From the NCBI GenBank assembly GCA_035610365.1, contig CM069432.1:27218354-27282353 (forward strand): a stretch of DNA of 64,000 nt, read 5' to 3'. A program made the translations under genes and the position numbers. This document shows, piece by piece, positions 41,001-50,889 of the stretch (positions are counted from its first letter, which is position 1; every line of letters begins with the position of its first letter). This DNA comes from Aquatica leii. Taxonomy: Eukaryota > Arthropoda > Insecta > Coleoptera > Lampyridae. The notes below the pieces were generated by a model. The model saw only the letters and a program-made list of their open reading frames with translations, was not told where the DNA came from and searched no databases.

Positions 41001-44000
41001 TTGCGCCAGGGTGGCGAACGCATCGTGGTTATTTTAGAGGAGTGGGCAGAGGGTATGTCTAATAGTTTTAATTTAGATTTTGTTAAAATGTTTGATGTTT
41101 TAATAAGTAATTTTGTATCGCTTTCTGTTTTTAATGAAGCTTAAATCATGTATGCTGTTAGTCTTTAACATCATTTTGATATGTAAAGAAATACATAACG
41201 TTTTCTTGCGAATCTCGCAGATTCGTTAATGCTATTTTACAGCAACAAATTTCCGCCTGACATTAGTTCGTTTTTTTGTACGCAATAAGTTTTTTTGGAA
41301 CGGGGGGGTCCAGCTTTACGTTAAACTGGCCCCACCCACTTCATTTCTAATTTACTGCTGTTCTTCTTGAGCAACAAAATTTTGAATATGGCAACAAATT
41401 AGCACATAATTAGCACTAATTTTTTTTAAGAAGTCTGGTTCTTTTTTCTGTTGGTGGGGGGTCCAACTTAATGGACGTCCACAAAAGGCCACAACAGAAA
41501 ATTCCAAAGAGTAGGCTAAAAGAAGGTGGTTTTTGAAAATATTGTGTACTGTTTTACCATTTTGGCGCCGGTATCGGGTTCCAGGTAAGTTCCAATATTT
41601 TGTACATAATTATGAGCGCGTGCTAAATTGTTATGTTTATTTTAGCCGCTTAAAACCCTTGTTAAAGTACCTATGTAGAAATATAAAGATGCCTTTAAAT
41701 ATTGCCAGGACCATGCCAGTAAGACATACCACCTAAACTGTGTAGAGCGCGCAAGAAAGTTTATGAGAAATTTTGGACGGGGAAAGATGTTACTACTATG
41801 CTTGACAAAGCGAAGAACAATATAATCGAAAAAAATAGAATGCGTTTGATACCAATCATCAAAACGATAGAATTTTGTGGTCGGAATAATTTACCTCTAC
41901 AAGGACATCGTGAAAAGAGCTCAATGAAAGACGAGCTTACACTGCCTTAATGGGTACACAGGGTATATTTAGGTCTTTGCTAGCGTTTGGAATGGATGCT
42001 GGAGATACTACCTTAATTCAGCACTTTAAAGATGGTGGTGAAAACAGTACAATGGTTAGTAGAAAAATCCAAAATGATCTAATTTATTCCTTGGGAGAGC
42101 AAGTTCGATCTTCTATTTTGCTGCGCATAAAGAAAGCAAAATATTTTTCTATTTTGTGTGATGAAACAACAGACTCACCAAAAATGGAACAGCTAAACCC
42201 ATGTGTTAGGTGTGTCGACGTAGAAAAATTCAAGATTCCTGAAGATTTCCTTGGTTTTGTCGAAATAAAATCTACAACGGGATTAGAAATCAAAAAAGCA
42301 ATTGTCGCCGAGTTATCGAGAATGGGCTTAAGTTTAAGCAACCTCCGCGGTCAAGGATACGATGAGGGATTCAATATGGCTGGTCATCACAAAGGTGTAC
42401 ATGCGCCTATATTAAACGAACAACCTTTAGGATTCTACACTCACTGCTTTAGTCACTCACTAAATTTAGCTATTTCTAATAGTTGCGGGATAAGTGCTAT
42501 AATCAATATGATGGGAATTGTCAACAGTGTTTCTGACTTTTTGAATGCGTCTGAAAATCGAGTGCATTTATTGCAGGTTATCATTACCGAAAAAAATATC
42601 TCTGAAACTAGAAAGAAAAGACTGAAAACGCTTTGTGCCACTAGATGGGTGGAAAGGCACGATACAATTTTGACGTTTCAGGAACTATACCCTATGATTT
42701 TAACAGCACTTGCAACTTTGGAACATGACAAAGATCCCGAAACATCAAAAAATCCAGTGAGATATAATGCCGCAATTCAAAGGAATGACTTCATCATCGC
42801 AGTATGGATAACTCTGCATTGTTTTCAGCATTCAGTTTATTTAAGCAAGATATCGCAAACACCAAACTTAGACCTTTCCATGGCTCTTGAAAACGTTAAG
42901 ACCCTAACTGCTGTTTTGAAGGATATGCGAGCTGACTGCGATCAGTTATTTGACCATTTTTTGAGGACGTCGAGAGCAACGCCAATAAGCTTCTGATTGA
43001 GATAAAGATGCCTAGATTATGTGACAGCCAAAAGAATAGAAATAAGGTAGAGTTGGGACTACTACAGAAATTCATTCCCGTTTTGGATCATGTCATTGAA
43101 CAATTGGAATCGCGGTTTAGTCATCGTATGGAGTCTGTAATAGCCCTAGAAGAGTTAATTCCAGACAAATTTATGAAACATACGACTTCTGAGAAAATTG
43201 CTGCTGGTATGGTATACGAGAATGATATCAGCGTTAAAGAAAATCAACTACAAGCGGAGATTTTTCTCTGGAAAAAAAATTGGATGGAAAAACAGGTGTC
43301 CCATCAACCGCCGTTGCAGCCCTAGTGCTTGCGATGATTTAACTCCTAGCACACTACTGTGGATTTTCGCTACTTTGCCAGTTACAACTGCAACATCCGA
43401 AAGAAGTTTTTCTACCTTAAAACGGCTTAAAAAATTATCTGAGGTCCACTATGCGAGAGGATCGTTTGAATGGACTCGCACTATTGAACATCCACCACGA
43501 AATCGGAACTGACCAACAAAAAGTAGTTGACCATTTTGCCACTATGAAGCCAAGACGCATGCAATTAACAGATTGGAGCGGATGCGGCGACAATCATGAA
43601 TAATTATTTTTTGATTTCATATTTATTTCTATATTTTATTTATGTCTATTATGAATAAAACACACATACTTTCATAGGGGGAGCTTTTCTTATTTTATAG
43701 TCGCACTGGCTCAAAGTTTGGGTTTGGGCCCCCCCTTTACCAATTCCTGGTGAGTATCTACTAGTATCGGATTTAAGACGTTTAGCTCATACACGAAATT
43801 ATTTAGATTTTTACAATAGAATTCTAAAAGCATTAAACGATCTTTTGCAATACGTTCAATTATACATTCGCGATGACAACTTAAAACTTTATAAAAAATT
43901 CAAATACGAAAAGTTAGCATTAAAAACATTTCAGTTAGTTATCTTAAAACCTAAATCTAAAAACTTTAGAAGAATTTCTTAGTAAATGTAAATTTTATGA

Positions 44001-47000
44001 TAATAGAAAACAAGAGAAGCGCTAATATGATTATATGAGAGAACCAAAAAACTTTCAACAAATTTTCTTTAAATCAGAATAATCACTTTCAAAAGTATAT
44101 ACCCCAAGTTTCAAATCAACAACATTCTACACCAAAGTTTGAACCAAAACCATTTCAAGGTTTGATAAACAAGTCTCCATCTCAAAGTCCAAAATTCTTT
44201 TCTAACAGACAAGTTTTTGAAAACCCTAGACCAGTTAATACATCACAGGATTACCCAAAGCCTGTACCCTTGTCTGGAATTAATACGAAGTCAACTTCGT
44301 CAACAAAGTTTCAATCATCAATCATTTCCAACGAACTCAATAAATCAATCAAATCAAAGTTTACTAGTTATCAATCACAGAATCATGATGAAATTCAAGA
44401 AAATTATCGTGATAGTGAATGAATTTTCAGGAACAAGACTCGCAAAATCAGACATTACCATAATCGATCTAAATAATATTATATCTAAACCTAAATTACC
44501 ATTTATTTATTTGCCAAAATTAGATTTAAACATCTTAATTGATTCCGGAGCATCAAAACAATTTTCAAAGTACATTTAAAATAAACCTTTTCCAGTCTAG
44601 GCTATCATATTTATTAAGGAACAAAATTTATACATTCCCCTGTTTAAAGAGTTAGATATAGATAATCCAATACACATGCACGTGATCCAATGTCATTCAA
44701 AATTTGACGCTCTTATTGTAGAGATAAGCAGATGCTGTAATTGGAAAAAAATTCCATGAAGACGTCACGCCGCTGTAGTTAAGGCTATCTACACTTTCGA
44801 GGGGTTGGATGCAATTATTATCCGTATTGGAAGAAACTTTTGCCAAAAATTACGAAATTAAATTGAGGGAAACTCTGCGCAGTCGTTTATTTTCAGTAAT
44901 CGTATGAATAAAATGGGTTTACTTGTGATAACGCCGTACGTATGTTTTTGTTAGATTTCAATTAAGTTTTAGGAAATGCTGGTACTGTGCCACTAGCTAG
45001 TCGCTTACTGTGAGGAAAACTAATTGTAAGTATTATACTTACTATCGTAATTCTTAGTATTTTGGTGGTCAGTCAATTGTAAGAACGACTGTACGTACAT
45101 GTTAGGTTGTTAACACAATTAATTATAAAATCTTTTTGCGTCACATATTATTATACTCTAAATCTTAGATTTTCGTATTTTTGTATTTTAATTTGTGATG
45201 TAATTAAAGTCATTCCTTTTCTGAATGTAAAAGTTAGGCCGACTAGGTCACTTTGCCGTACGACGTGTTGTCCTGTCTGTGATAAAATAAATATACTCTG
45301 TTATCGCTTCTGTCTTGTCATTTGTTGTATTTGAGCTGCGGGTAGGTGTCTCCCATCCTAGTCCTTCATCGTTTTGGCGCCTTTTTTAATTCATTTTATA
45401 ATTTAACACCACGAAGCTTACGACTCAATCGCTAGAACAACTAGTCGTCGCTCTTTTAGTTACAAGACAAACCACGTAACATAGTTGATACCGAGGGGTG
45501 TGCCACGGGGTAATCTTTCGTACACAGCAGAGGTAATCCGAGGGTAATCCAAGGTGATATCTGGGTTATCCAAGGTGATCCAACGGTTATTCGAGATTAT
45601 TCAAGGGTTATCCGAGGTTATTCAAAGATTATCCGAGGTTATCCAAAGGTTATCCGAGGTTATTCGAAGTTATCCAAGGGTTATACGAGGTTACCTAAGG
45701 GTTATACAAGGTAATTCAAATGAAATATCCGGTTGTACAAAGCAATTTGATCTAGTTCGTATATGAATTCGGGAATATTTGAGTACAATCGCTACCCCTC
45801 TATTCTATGATTGAAACGCAATCGTCAGACAAATCGGCGCGCGTGCTCAGTGTTTGAAAGGGTTTATTGCGCATATATACGGTGAGTACCTATGTATAAT
45901 TAGGAATTAACATTACAATTTTTTATGATTTGGAGAGGTTGTTGTTTTTCCAAATTGCCTGAATACCGTCTCATAACCAGTTGATAAAGTCTGTCTGCTT
46001 CGGCAATGTAATACCGTTGCGTACATGCCATTTGGGTACAAGTACATTTCAGAACCACTTGCGTACAAGCCAAATTTCCAATAAGAGTAGGTAAACATTT
46101 TTATGTGAAGGAGTGCCACTTGCGCACATTACAATTTGTGCAGCTAATCATTTTAATGACCTAATCCATTTATCTAGATATTGCTTGATATTGCACTTCT
46201 TGAAAAAGTAAATATCTTAATATGATTATATAAACAAAATTAATATTTGAAGTCATAAAAAGAAATACACGGTATTTCTTAGATCGATGGTCGTACATAT
46301 TCTTGAAGTTAAAATTATATCCTAAAATGAACTGTTACTGAGTTATTGAGTACATTATTAATAATTTTTGTTCGTATTTCAATTGCCTGTTATATTAACA
46401 ATTTTACATTGTGGTAACCATACAGAGTGATTCAGAGTTGTGGTGCCAAATTAAAACTGAACATTCAGAACGATATCGTGATTTTTCAATAACAGAATTG
46501 TTACTGCGATTTTTTTGATATCAGTGATTTTAAAACGTGAAGTGATCACGACTTTCGTATGGCATTCTCGAGTGACGAAATTCAAATTAATAATGGAACC
46601 GTGCCCAATAAATGCAGCGACATCGCGCAATATCTAATCGCCGCTTCAATATTCATATCATTACCAAAAACGAAAACCTTGCAACCACCAACCAGTAAAC
46701 AGTGCAGATCAAATATCACTCCTCACGAAATCACGATTTCACAACAAACACGAAATAACGATTTCACAATAACATGACCAAATGTGAAAAGTGGTGAAAA
46801 GTAACGACTTTGTAAAATCACTGATATTTTTACTATCAGTGAAAAATCACAATCGCTCATCAGTATTTAGAACCAAAAATTAATCGAGTGAACTAGTGAT
46901 GGTTATGAATAAGTGAAATGTTATTCAAAAATTAGTGTTCTAAGATAAATTGTATTTATAAGTCAAACTAAATACAGGGTGTAACAAGTATGTTAGCATT

Positions 47001-50000
47001 TATTTACAAGTAATAGTTGGTATTAGTTTTTGAAGAAAATATTTCAACAGGATGCGCATGAGCAAGAGTAGTAGGGAGATAGAATTGGTGAAACTAGGCG
47101 CGGTATATTATGTACAAACTATGTATAATTTTTTTAGAGTTTTGTGTTTGTGAAAATTTATTAAAACTGTTAAAATTTATCAAGGCGACTTTCATTAACC
47201 CAGAAATCGATAACATTTCAGAAGCGGGATATATTACACTCAACGTTCGGCGATAAGGTGATCTTTTAATAATGGAGAAAAACATGGCGAAAAACAATGG
47301 TGGTGCTGACAGGTTTGAATCATTCCAAAGGAGCTTACAAGTAGAGGGCGCAACTATGGTGACGGAGAATGATCGTTTAACTAATGTTATAATGCAAATA
47401 ATGGAGGAAAACAGAATAAGAGACGAAATGTTTGCTAATCTCATTTCACAAATTACAACTTCACAAAATCAGAACAGAAGTGAAGCAACCATGGAAATAA
47501 ATCACAAAGAAATGGCTGCATATCATATTATGCCTGACTTAACAAAAAATATAGGAACATACGATGGTCAGTCAAAAACGCATGGACGTGAATGGATTAC
47601 ATGCTTACAAGGTATGAGAGTTTTACACAAATGGCCAGAACAATTTACACAGAGACACATCTGACGGATGGAGCATATCATTGGTATCAAACACAGTGCA
47701 AAATTACAAACTTTTCAAGAGCTTGTAAATGAATTTGAAATGGGTCGAGAAGATACGGCAAGTAAATGGAAAAAAATGAACGAACGGGTACAAAGGAAAG
47801 GTGAATCCCTAAATAAATACTTTCTTGAAAAGAAAAGATTATGTACCGAGGTGGGGTTAGATTTCGAGGATACAAAGAAACAAATTTTAATTGGATTATG
47901 GGATCGCACACTAGCAAACGTGACAATGGCGAGACATCAAGCTAATACGGTGGAATTATTACACGACCTCCAAGATTTTCTTAGTGTAAACGAAGAAAGA
48001 TTGTCGAGAATAAAGCCCGACAGAGACAGAGACATGACAAAATGGTAGAAACCACAAGGAGCGAACGTAGAAGCGAGAAATTACAAAAGTGGAGGAATAT
48101 CAAGACGTAAATAGTGAACATATAATTTTTGGTCCCATACCAATGGTGGGGTCCCGCCCTCTTTTGTTATTAAGAATTGATCGTAGAAAAATTGTTACAC
48201 GGTATAAAGAGTTAAAAAAAATCTACCAGAAATTCTAATTAATGTTATTTTTTAGAGTTTATTTTCTATTTGTTTCTATGCTCTATTTGTTTGTTTTCTA
48301 TTATTTGCCTAATATTGTTATTTTAAAGAATATCATATTTGTTCCGTACTTGTTTTATTATTATGAGTTTATTTTATTAAAACAATAAATATTACGTTTC
48401 TGAATAAAAAAGTTTGTTTCTATTTAACCTATTTAATAGATAGGTAACTACAAGTCTGTGCAGTGTAAAATTTTCGAAAGTGAGTTATGATACAGGGTTA
48501 TCCAGGGATAATCCGCGGCAATGCAAAGGTTATTCAGAGATAATCCGAGGCAATCCAAAAGTTACCCGGGGGTAATCCCAGGCGATCCAAGGGTTATCCA
48601 GGGGTATCCGAGGCGATCCAAGGGTTATCCAGGGGTAATCCGAGGCGATCCGATGTAATCTTGAGGTCTTCCGAGGTACTCCTAGGTAATATAAGGTTAT
48701 CTCAAGGGTTATGAGGTAATATTCATAAAAAAGGTTATCTTTCGTACAATTCTTTTCACGTGGCACACCCCTCGGTTGATACTATGTGTAGAATCAGAAA
48801 TTCTACATATCAATGAAAAAGAAATCATCGTCATAAGGTTTAAGATCTTGTGTATTGTGTTTATATAATACATATACGTAACTGCATTATTTTCTATTTT
48901 ATTATCTTATCCCAAATTATTCTTTAATGTTTTGAATAAGCTTGTAAGAAAGTTTTCGCAGTGAAACCTTAAACCTTGAAGTAGTTACTCAAAATATTAT
49001 TTACAGTACAGTTTAATAATATTCACAAGTACATAATTCCTAAAGCTGTTATAAAATATCTGTTAAAATAAGACCTAAACAGGCGCACTACAAATCTGAA
49101 AAGAAACCTTTGAACCTGACGATAATGAGATTTTGATAATTTAATTTAGAAGATTAAAAATATAATAAAATTCAAACTAATATTGATTGGACCGTATCGA
49201 TTGATACAATTGTCATTTCTACAATTACAATTAAATTATGTGCATTCAATCACTTATAGTTAAGCAACATTATTTATCAGATCAGATATAGATTTTTAGC
49301 ACTAATGTATACCTGATATTAAACCAATTTATTTCCTTAATAGACCTTCAGTCCTTGAAATTTATTATGCAGAAACTATTAATAACATCAATTGTCATCG
49401 AATAAAAATATAAATTAGTAAGAGTTACTTACCATGCTAAATTGTTTTTCTTCGATCATATGCTTGACTTTGGCAAGAAGGGCATCTTCACGTACTCGAG
49501 CTGCATCACGTATTTCTTTAATGATTTCAGCTAACATGCCTGGTTCATAGTCCCGGTCAAAATATCGAGAATTCTGTTGCTGCTTCAACATATTCAACTC
49601 AACACGCATTTCAACAACTTCCTTATTTAGCTTCCGATTGCTTTCTTTCAAAGCATTCACCTGTTGTGTAAGTTTATTAACTAAACGATCGTCTAAGGAA
49701 TTGCTGCTAGAATCACTATCACATGGTAGACCAGGGTCAGAGAATCTTCGTTTATCTGAAGAACTTTCTGTTTGATCACAATTTCCAATAGGTAGGCTTG
49801 TGTATTCGTCGTTGTTTTGAAATACGGTATATTTGTTAGGTCTTGAATTTACATAGCCGGGTGGTGGTGGTACATTAGGATTTGTCGAATATTGAATTGT
49901 AGGATATGCGAATGGGTATACAGGCAAAGACATCGGCTCAGTAGTCATTTGGTGAGGATATGTAACAGGAAAATAGTATGGTGGATGTTCGGGAATGCTT

Positions 50001-50152
50001 GGATTTGGAAAATTCATCATTCCCGGCATATTATTGTAAGTGTGAAAAGGAAAATCGTTCTTGTTACTACCTTTTGGTCTATTCGGATTTGGTTTATCCC
50101 TGGTCCTTCGTTTAGTTATAGTTGCCGAGTTACCATTTATTTCAAACGACAT
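34903..50152 (-). CDS. Host gene: 385-aa coiled-coil protein, four exons
   Basis: CDS is complement(34903-35083, 35207-35368, 35750-35844, 49433-50152), 1158 bases, 385 aa. All junctions are GT-AG and keep the frame. The start ATG at 50152 has context AACCAAAATG; an upstream in-frame GTG is not preferred. The protein has a basic N-terminus (KRRTRDKPNPNRPKG), a Pro/Tyr-rich stretch (about residues 35-105), a Ser-rich segment with KRRFSDPG that resembles a 14-3-3 site, then heptad-like coiled coils (LTQQVNALKESNRKLNKEVV; EEQLKNL; ELEREALVLRRELQDARAKK), and a Ser/Pro tail ending RVTLTGPVTDL. I do not recognise the family; a cytoplasmic scaffold is a guess. The exons show no stops or frameshifts, unlike the mobile DNA around them. 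Confidence 0.85.
35207..35368 (-). other. Host gene exon 3 (162 bp)
   Basis: Acceptor GTTACAG at 35369-35375 completes the Arg codon. Encodes SDDNVHLPILPANIDDGQN and the ELEREALVLRRELQDARAKK coiled coil. The donor is TTGCA|GTATGT. If not spliced there, the frame reads on 17 codons to a TAA at 35155, giving a 342-aa alternative. Confidence 0.82.
35750..35844 (-). other. Host gene exon 2 (95 bp)
   Basis: Acceptor GGTTTCAG at 35845-35852 and donor CG|GTAAGAAA. Encodes NQMTMTADKTRNNERLAKLE and EEQLKNLTVSHN plus two bases of an Arg codon (phase 2). It continues the coiled coil of exon 1 and is too short to stand out as an open frame. Confidence 0.85.
35845..37925 (-). other. Host gene intron 1, 3' part, mostly featureless
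   Basis: Part of the 13,588-bp intron 1 (35845-49432). Apart from a GC-richer 100-base patch with inverted ends at 36224-36320, nothing was recognised. ORFs here (36329-36592 minus, 37243-37431 plus) look random. Confidence 0.6.
36224..36320. other. GC-richer hairpin-like patch in intron 1
   Basis: ATTGCCTTAAT at the left and ATTAAGGCAAT at the right are perfect inverted 11-mers. The 75 bases between are less AT-rich than the surroundings and open in one plus-strand frame. Could be a SINE piece, a small RNA or chance. Confidence 0.3.
38390..38504 (+). pseudogene. hAT transposase, start of the zinc-finger region
   Basis: In the frame that resumes after the foldback, the sequence reads WEPPENFIFPTIPTK, the familiar start of the TTF-type zinc-finger region in this family, interrupted exactly here. 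After the foldback GHNRKFQRVG continues the same motif at 41487. Confidence 0.75.
38940..40310 (+). repeat. Left tandem array, 161-bp unit, nine copies
   Basis: The landmark CGACGGAGAATCG (with changes) recurs at 39013, 39174, 39333, 39494, 39655, 39816, 39977, 40138 and 40298, so spacing is 159-161. Other blocks of the unit are AATTTATACATAATCGAATT, GGGACTTTTCGTAGTTTTAA and AAAATTGCTCTTTGCACTAT. The inner copies (39333-40138) are nearly identical; outer ones differ more. Confidence 0.93.
40311..40950 (-). repeat. Right tandem array, same unit inverted, four copies
   Basis: CGATTCTCCGTCG recurs near 40370, 40531, 40692 and 40853. The turn-over from the left array is at about 40310-40318, so the two arrays meet almost head to head with hardly any spacer. 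The array has fewer copies than the left one. Confidence 0.92.
41487..43600 (+). pseudogene. hAT transposase (p52rIPK/ZMYM1-like), main part
   Basis: Catalytic protein of the surrounding hAT. A 348-codon open frame (41950-42996) reads GIFRSLLAFGMDAGD, YFSILCDETTDSPKMEQ (first catalytic Asp region), GLSLSNLRGQGYDEGFNMAG, HCFSHSLNLAISNSCG and CATRWVERHDTILTF (all family hallmarks). After a shift the frame continues at 43008-43322 (MPRLCDSQKNRNKVELGLLQ) and then, in a third frame, LPVTTATSERSFSTLKRLKK (43374), the dimerisation domain. Upstream pieces cover the zinc finger (NRKFQRVG, 41487) and INNLPLQGHR-like sequence at 41890. About four frameshifts; no other large loss. Confidence 0.9.
43749..44760 (+). 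pseudogene. Gypsy-type gag and protease fragment
   Basis: From the truncated hAT end the frame reads LRRLAHTRNYLDFYNRILKA then YVQLYIRDDNLKLYKKFKYE, and after a shift EEFLSKCKFYDNRKQEKR, a gag pattern. At about 44480-44560 the frame reads KLPFIYLPKLDLNILIDSGA, a retropepsin with the active-site triad DSG intact. KELDIDNPIHMHVIQCHSKF follows. Polymerase is absent. Several frameshifts. Confidence 0.65.
44934..45481 (+). repeat. LTR-like segment
   Basis: Begins TGTGATAACGCC and ends AACCACGTAACA. Near the 3' end it has GTTTTGGCGCCTTTTTTAAT, a block shared with the segment at 55280 and similar to TCTGGCGCCCTTAATT in the Gypsy 2 LTR. No interior follows; it abuts the next element. Boundaries are estimates. 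Confidence 0.4.
45534..45725 (+). repeat. Left subterminal array of a GGTTATCCGAGG-like motif
   Basis: About fifteen copies of GGTTATYC[AG]A, such as GGTTATCCGAGG, GGTTATTCAAAGA and GGTTATCCAAAGG, in direct order. Confidence 0.85.
46460..46870. mobile_element. Possible MITE with imperfect terminal inverted repeats
   Basis: CGTGATTTTTCA and GATATCAGTGATTTT near 46480-46530 recur inverted near 46820-46860 (AAAATCACTGATATT, TGAAAAATCACAAT). No target duplication is clear. A 72-codon frame (46559-46777) inside is likely chance. Confidence 0.45.
47272..48048 (+). pseudogene. Gypsy-type gag fragment
   Basis: Two open pieces: 47272-47664 (MEKNMAKNNGGADRFESFQR; NIGTYDGQSKTHGREWITCL) and, after a frameshift, 47668-48048 (SAKLQTFQELVNEFEMGRED; RVQRKGESLNKYFLEKKRLC; DTKKQILIGLWDRTLANVTM). 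The second piece is the retrotransposon gag pattern (E....YF..K..LC.......D.K..I..GL). No zinc knuckle or pol follows. It lies in the middle of the TIR element, presumably by insertion. Confidence 0.7.
48490..48745 (-). repeat. Right subterminal array of the same motif
   Basis: Repeats such as GGTTATCCAGGG, GGTAATCCGAGGCGATCC and GGTTATTCAGAGATAATCC run in the same direction as in the left array, not inverted, although the ends themselves are inverted. Copies include a longer composite unit (GGTTATCCAGGGGTAATCC with GAGGCGATCCAAG). Confidence 0.8.
48783..49432 (-). other. Host gene intron 1, 5' end
   Basis: AT-rich intronic sequence up to the exon 1 donor; nothing further recognised. Confidence 0.6.
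49433..50152 (-). other. Host gene exon 1 (coding part, 240 codons)
   Basis: Ends ...EEKQFSM exactly at a consensus donor (ATG|GTAAGT, phase 0). The frame stays open only five codons beyond the donor. It encodes the N-terminus, the Pro/Tyr- and Ser-rich part and the first coiled coils, including the segment EPGMLAEIIKEIRDAARV. Confidence 0.88.
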
Positions 50153-50889
50153 TTTGGTTAATGTATTAGAATACTGCGACTTTCTTAAACAATTCACTAT
50201 TATTTAATCACGCATTTTTCTATTATATAAACGAACTTAACACGTCAAAATAACCAAAGTTCAAATAAATATTAAATAAATATAAACTTTTTATAACACA
50301 AAATTAAACTTTCTATTCCCATTGGTTAAAATTCCAATTGATACGCGTTACCATTAGTTAAGTCAATCCCGTTATTTAAACATTTCAGTTAATATCTAAT
50401 CCGATTTTTAGTAAATAAGAACACATTTAATGAATTTTTGAACTAATTTTAACTAAGAATACAACATTCTTTAAATACATTCAATTGCTTAATAAAAGTA
50501 CTGATGTATATTATTTCTATTTAAACAACAAACCTGTTTTTCTAAGATTTGTTTTTGATGTACAAATAAAAACATATGCTTAGCGTTTCTAGTTTTTTAA
50601 GCTTTTCGCGTTGATAATTTAAATCTAAAAGAACTTTAATAGGGGATAATGCAATGTCTTAAAAATCACCAAATTATCTTGTGTAGCACTCTCCAGTACA
50701 GAAGCAAGTAGAAAAAGGGTTTATATTTTCTCAGAATTTTGTGAATCAAGAAACTACTCTTTTTTTTAATTTACAGATTTCTTTACAAAAACCTTACACA
50801 AAATAATAACGAAAGTTTCAACAAAAGGGTTTGTCAATTTGCATTAAAGCACACATTTTGCTATTACGATTTTTACCCTAACAGGACAT
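50153..50889 (-). other. 5' flank of the host gene
   Basis: Contains the 5' UTR and presumably promoter of the 385-aa gene. No TATA box at a convincing position; no coding signal. Confidence 0.45.

Larger units (their letters stand above)
38505..41479. mobile_element. Foldback-type element with long inverted arms made of tandem repeats
   Basis: Outer ends GACGTCCATTAACTTGGACC (38505) and, inverted, GACGTCCATTAAGTTGGACC (ending 41479). The arms match inward over several hundred bases (for example ACTGCTGTTCTTCTTGAGCA in inverse at 38607 and 41353; GCGTTCGCCACCCTGGCGCA at 38858), then enter opposed arrays of a 161-bp repeat. Flanks TACAAAA and CACAAAA suggest a 7- to 9-bp target duplication with one change, as in MULE-like or foldback elements. 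There is no coding sequence. Removing it restores the hAT reading frame motif. Confidence 0.85.
37926..43748 (+). mobile_element. hAT element (p52rIPK/ZMYM1-like), hosting a foldback element
   Basis: Left terminus CAGTGGCGGTCCCAGGCGGG at 37926 is typical for this hAT group. At the right, GGGCCCCCCCTTTACCAATTCCTGG (43724-43748) is the familiar inner part of such an end, but the final 11 or so bases are missing. The transposase is on the plus strand. A 3-kb foldback element (38505-41479) interrupts the 5' part of the gene. Confidence 0.8.
45492..48774. mobile_element. TIR element with 8-bp TSD and internal short-motif arrays
   Basis: CGAGGGGTGTGCCACG at 45492 is repeated perfectly inverted at 48759-48774. 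Both sides are flanked by GTTGATAC (45484-45491 and 48775-48782), a perfect 8-bp target duplication. Just inside each end lies ATCTTTCGTACA in the same orientation, then arrays of a 10-12 base motif around GGTTATCC/GAGG. The 8-bp duplication fits hAT or P-type transposition, but no transposase is seen. The interior contains a MITE-like palindrome and a gag fragment, both probably later arrivals. Confidence 0.85.

Noticed and set aside
47272..48048. Cellular coiled-coil gene
   Set aside because: The second half is a clear retrotransposon gag pattern and a frameshift separates the two parts.
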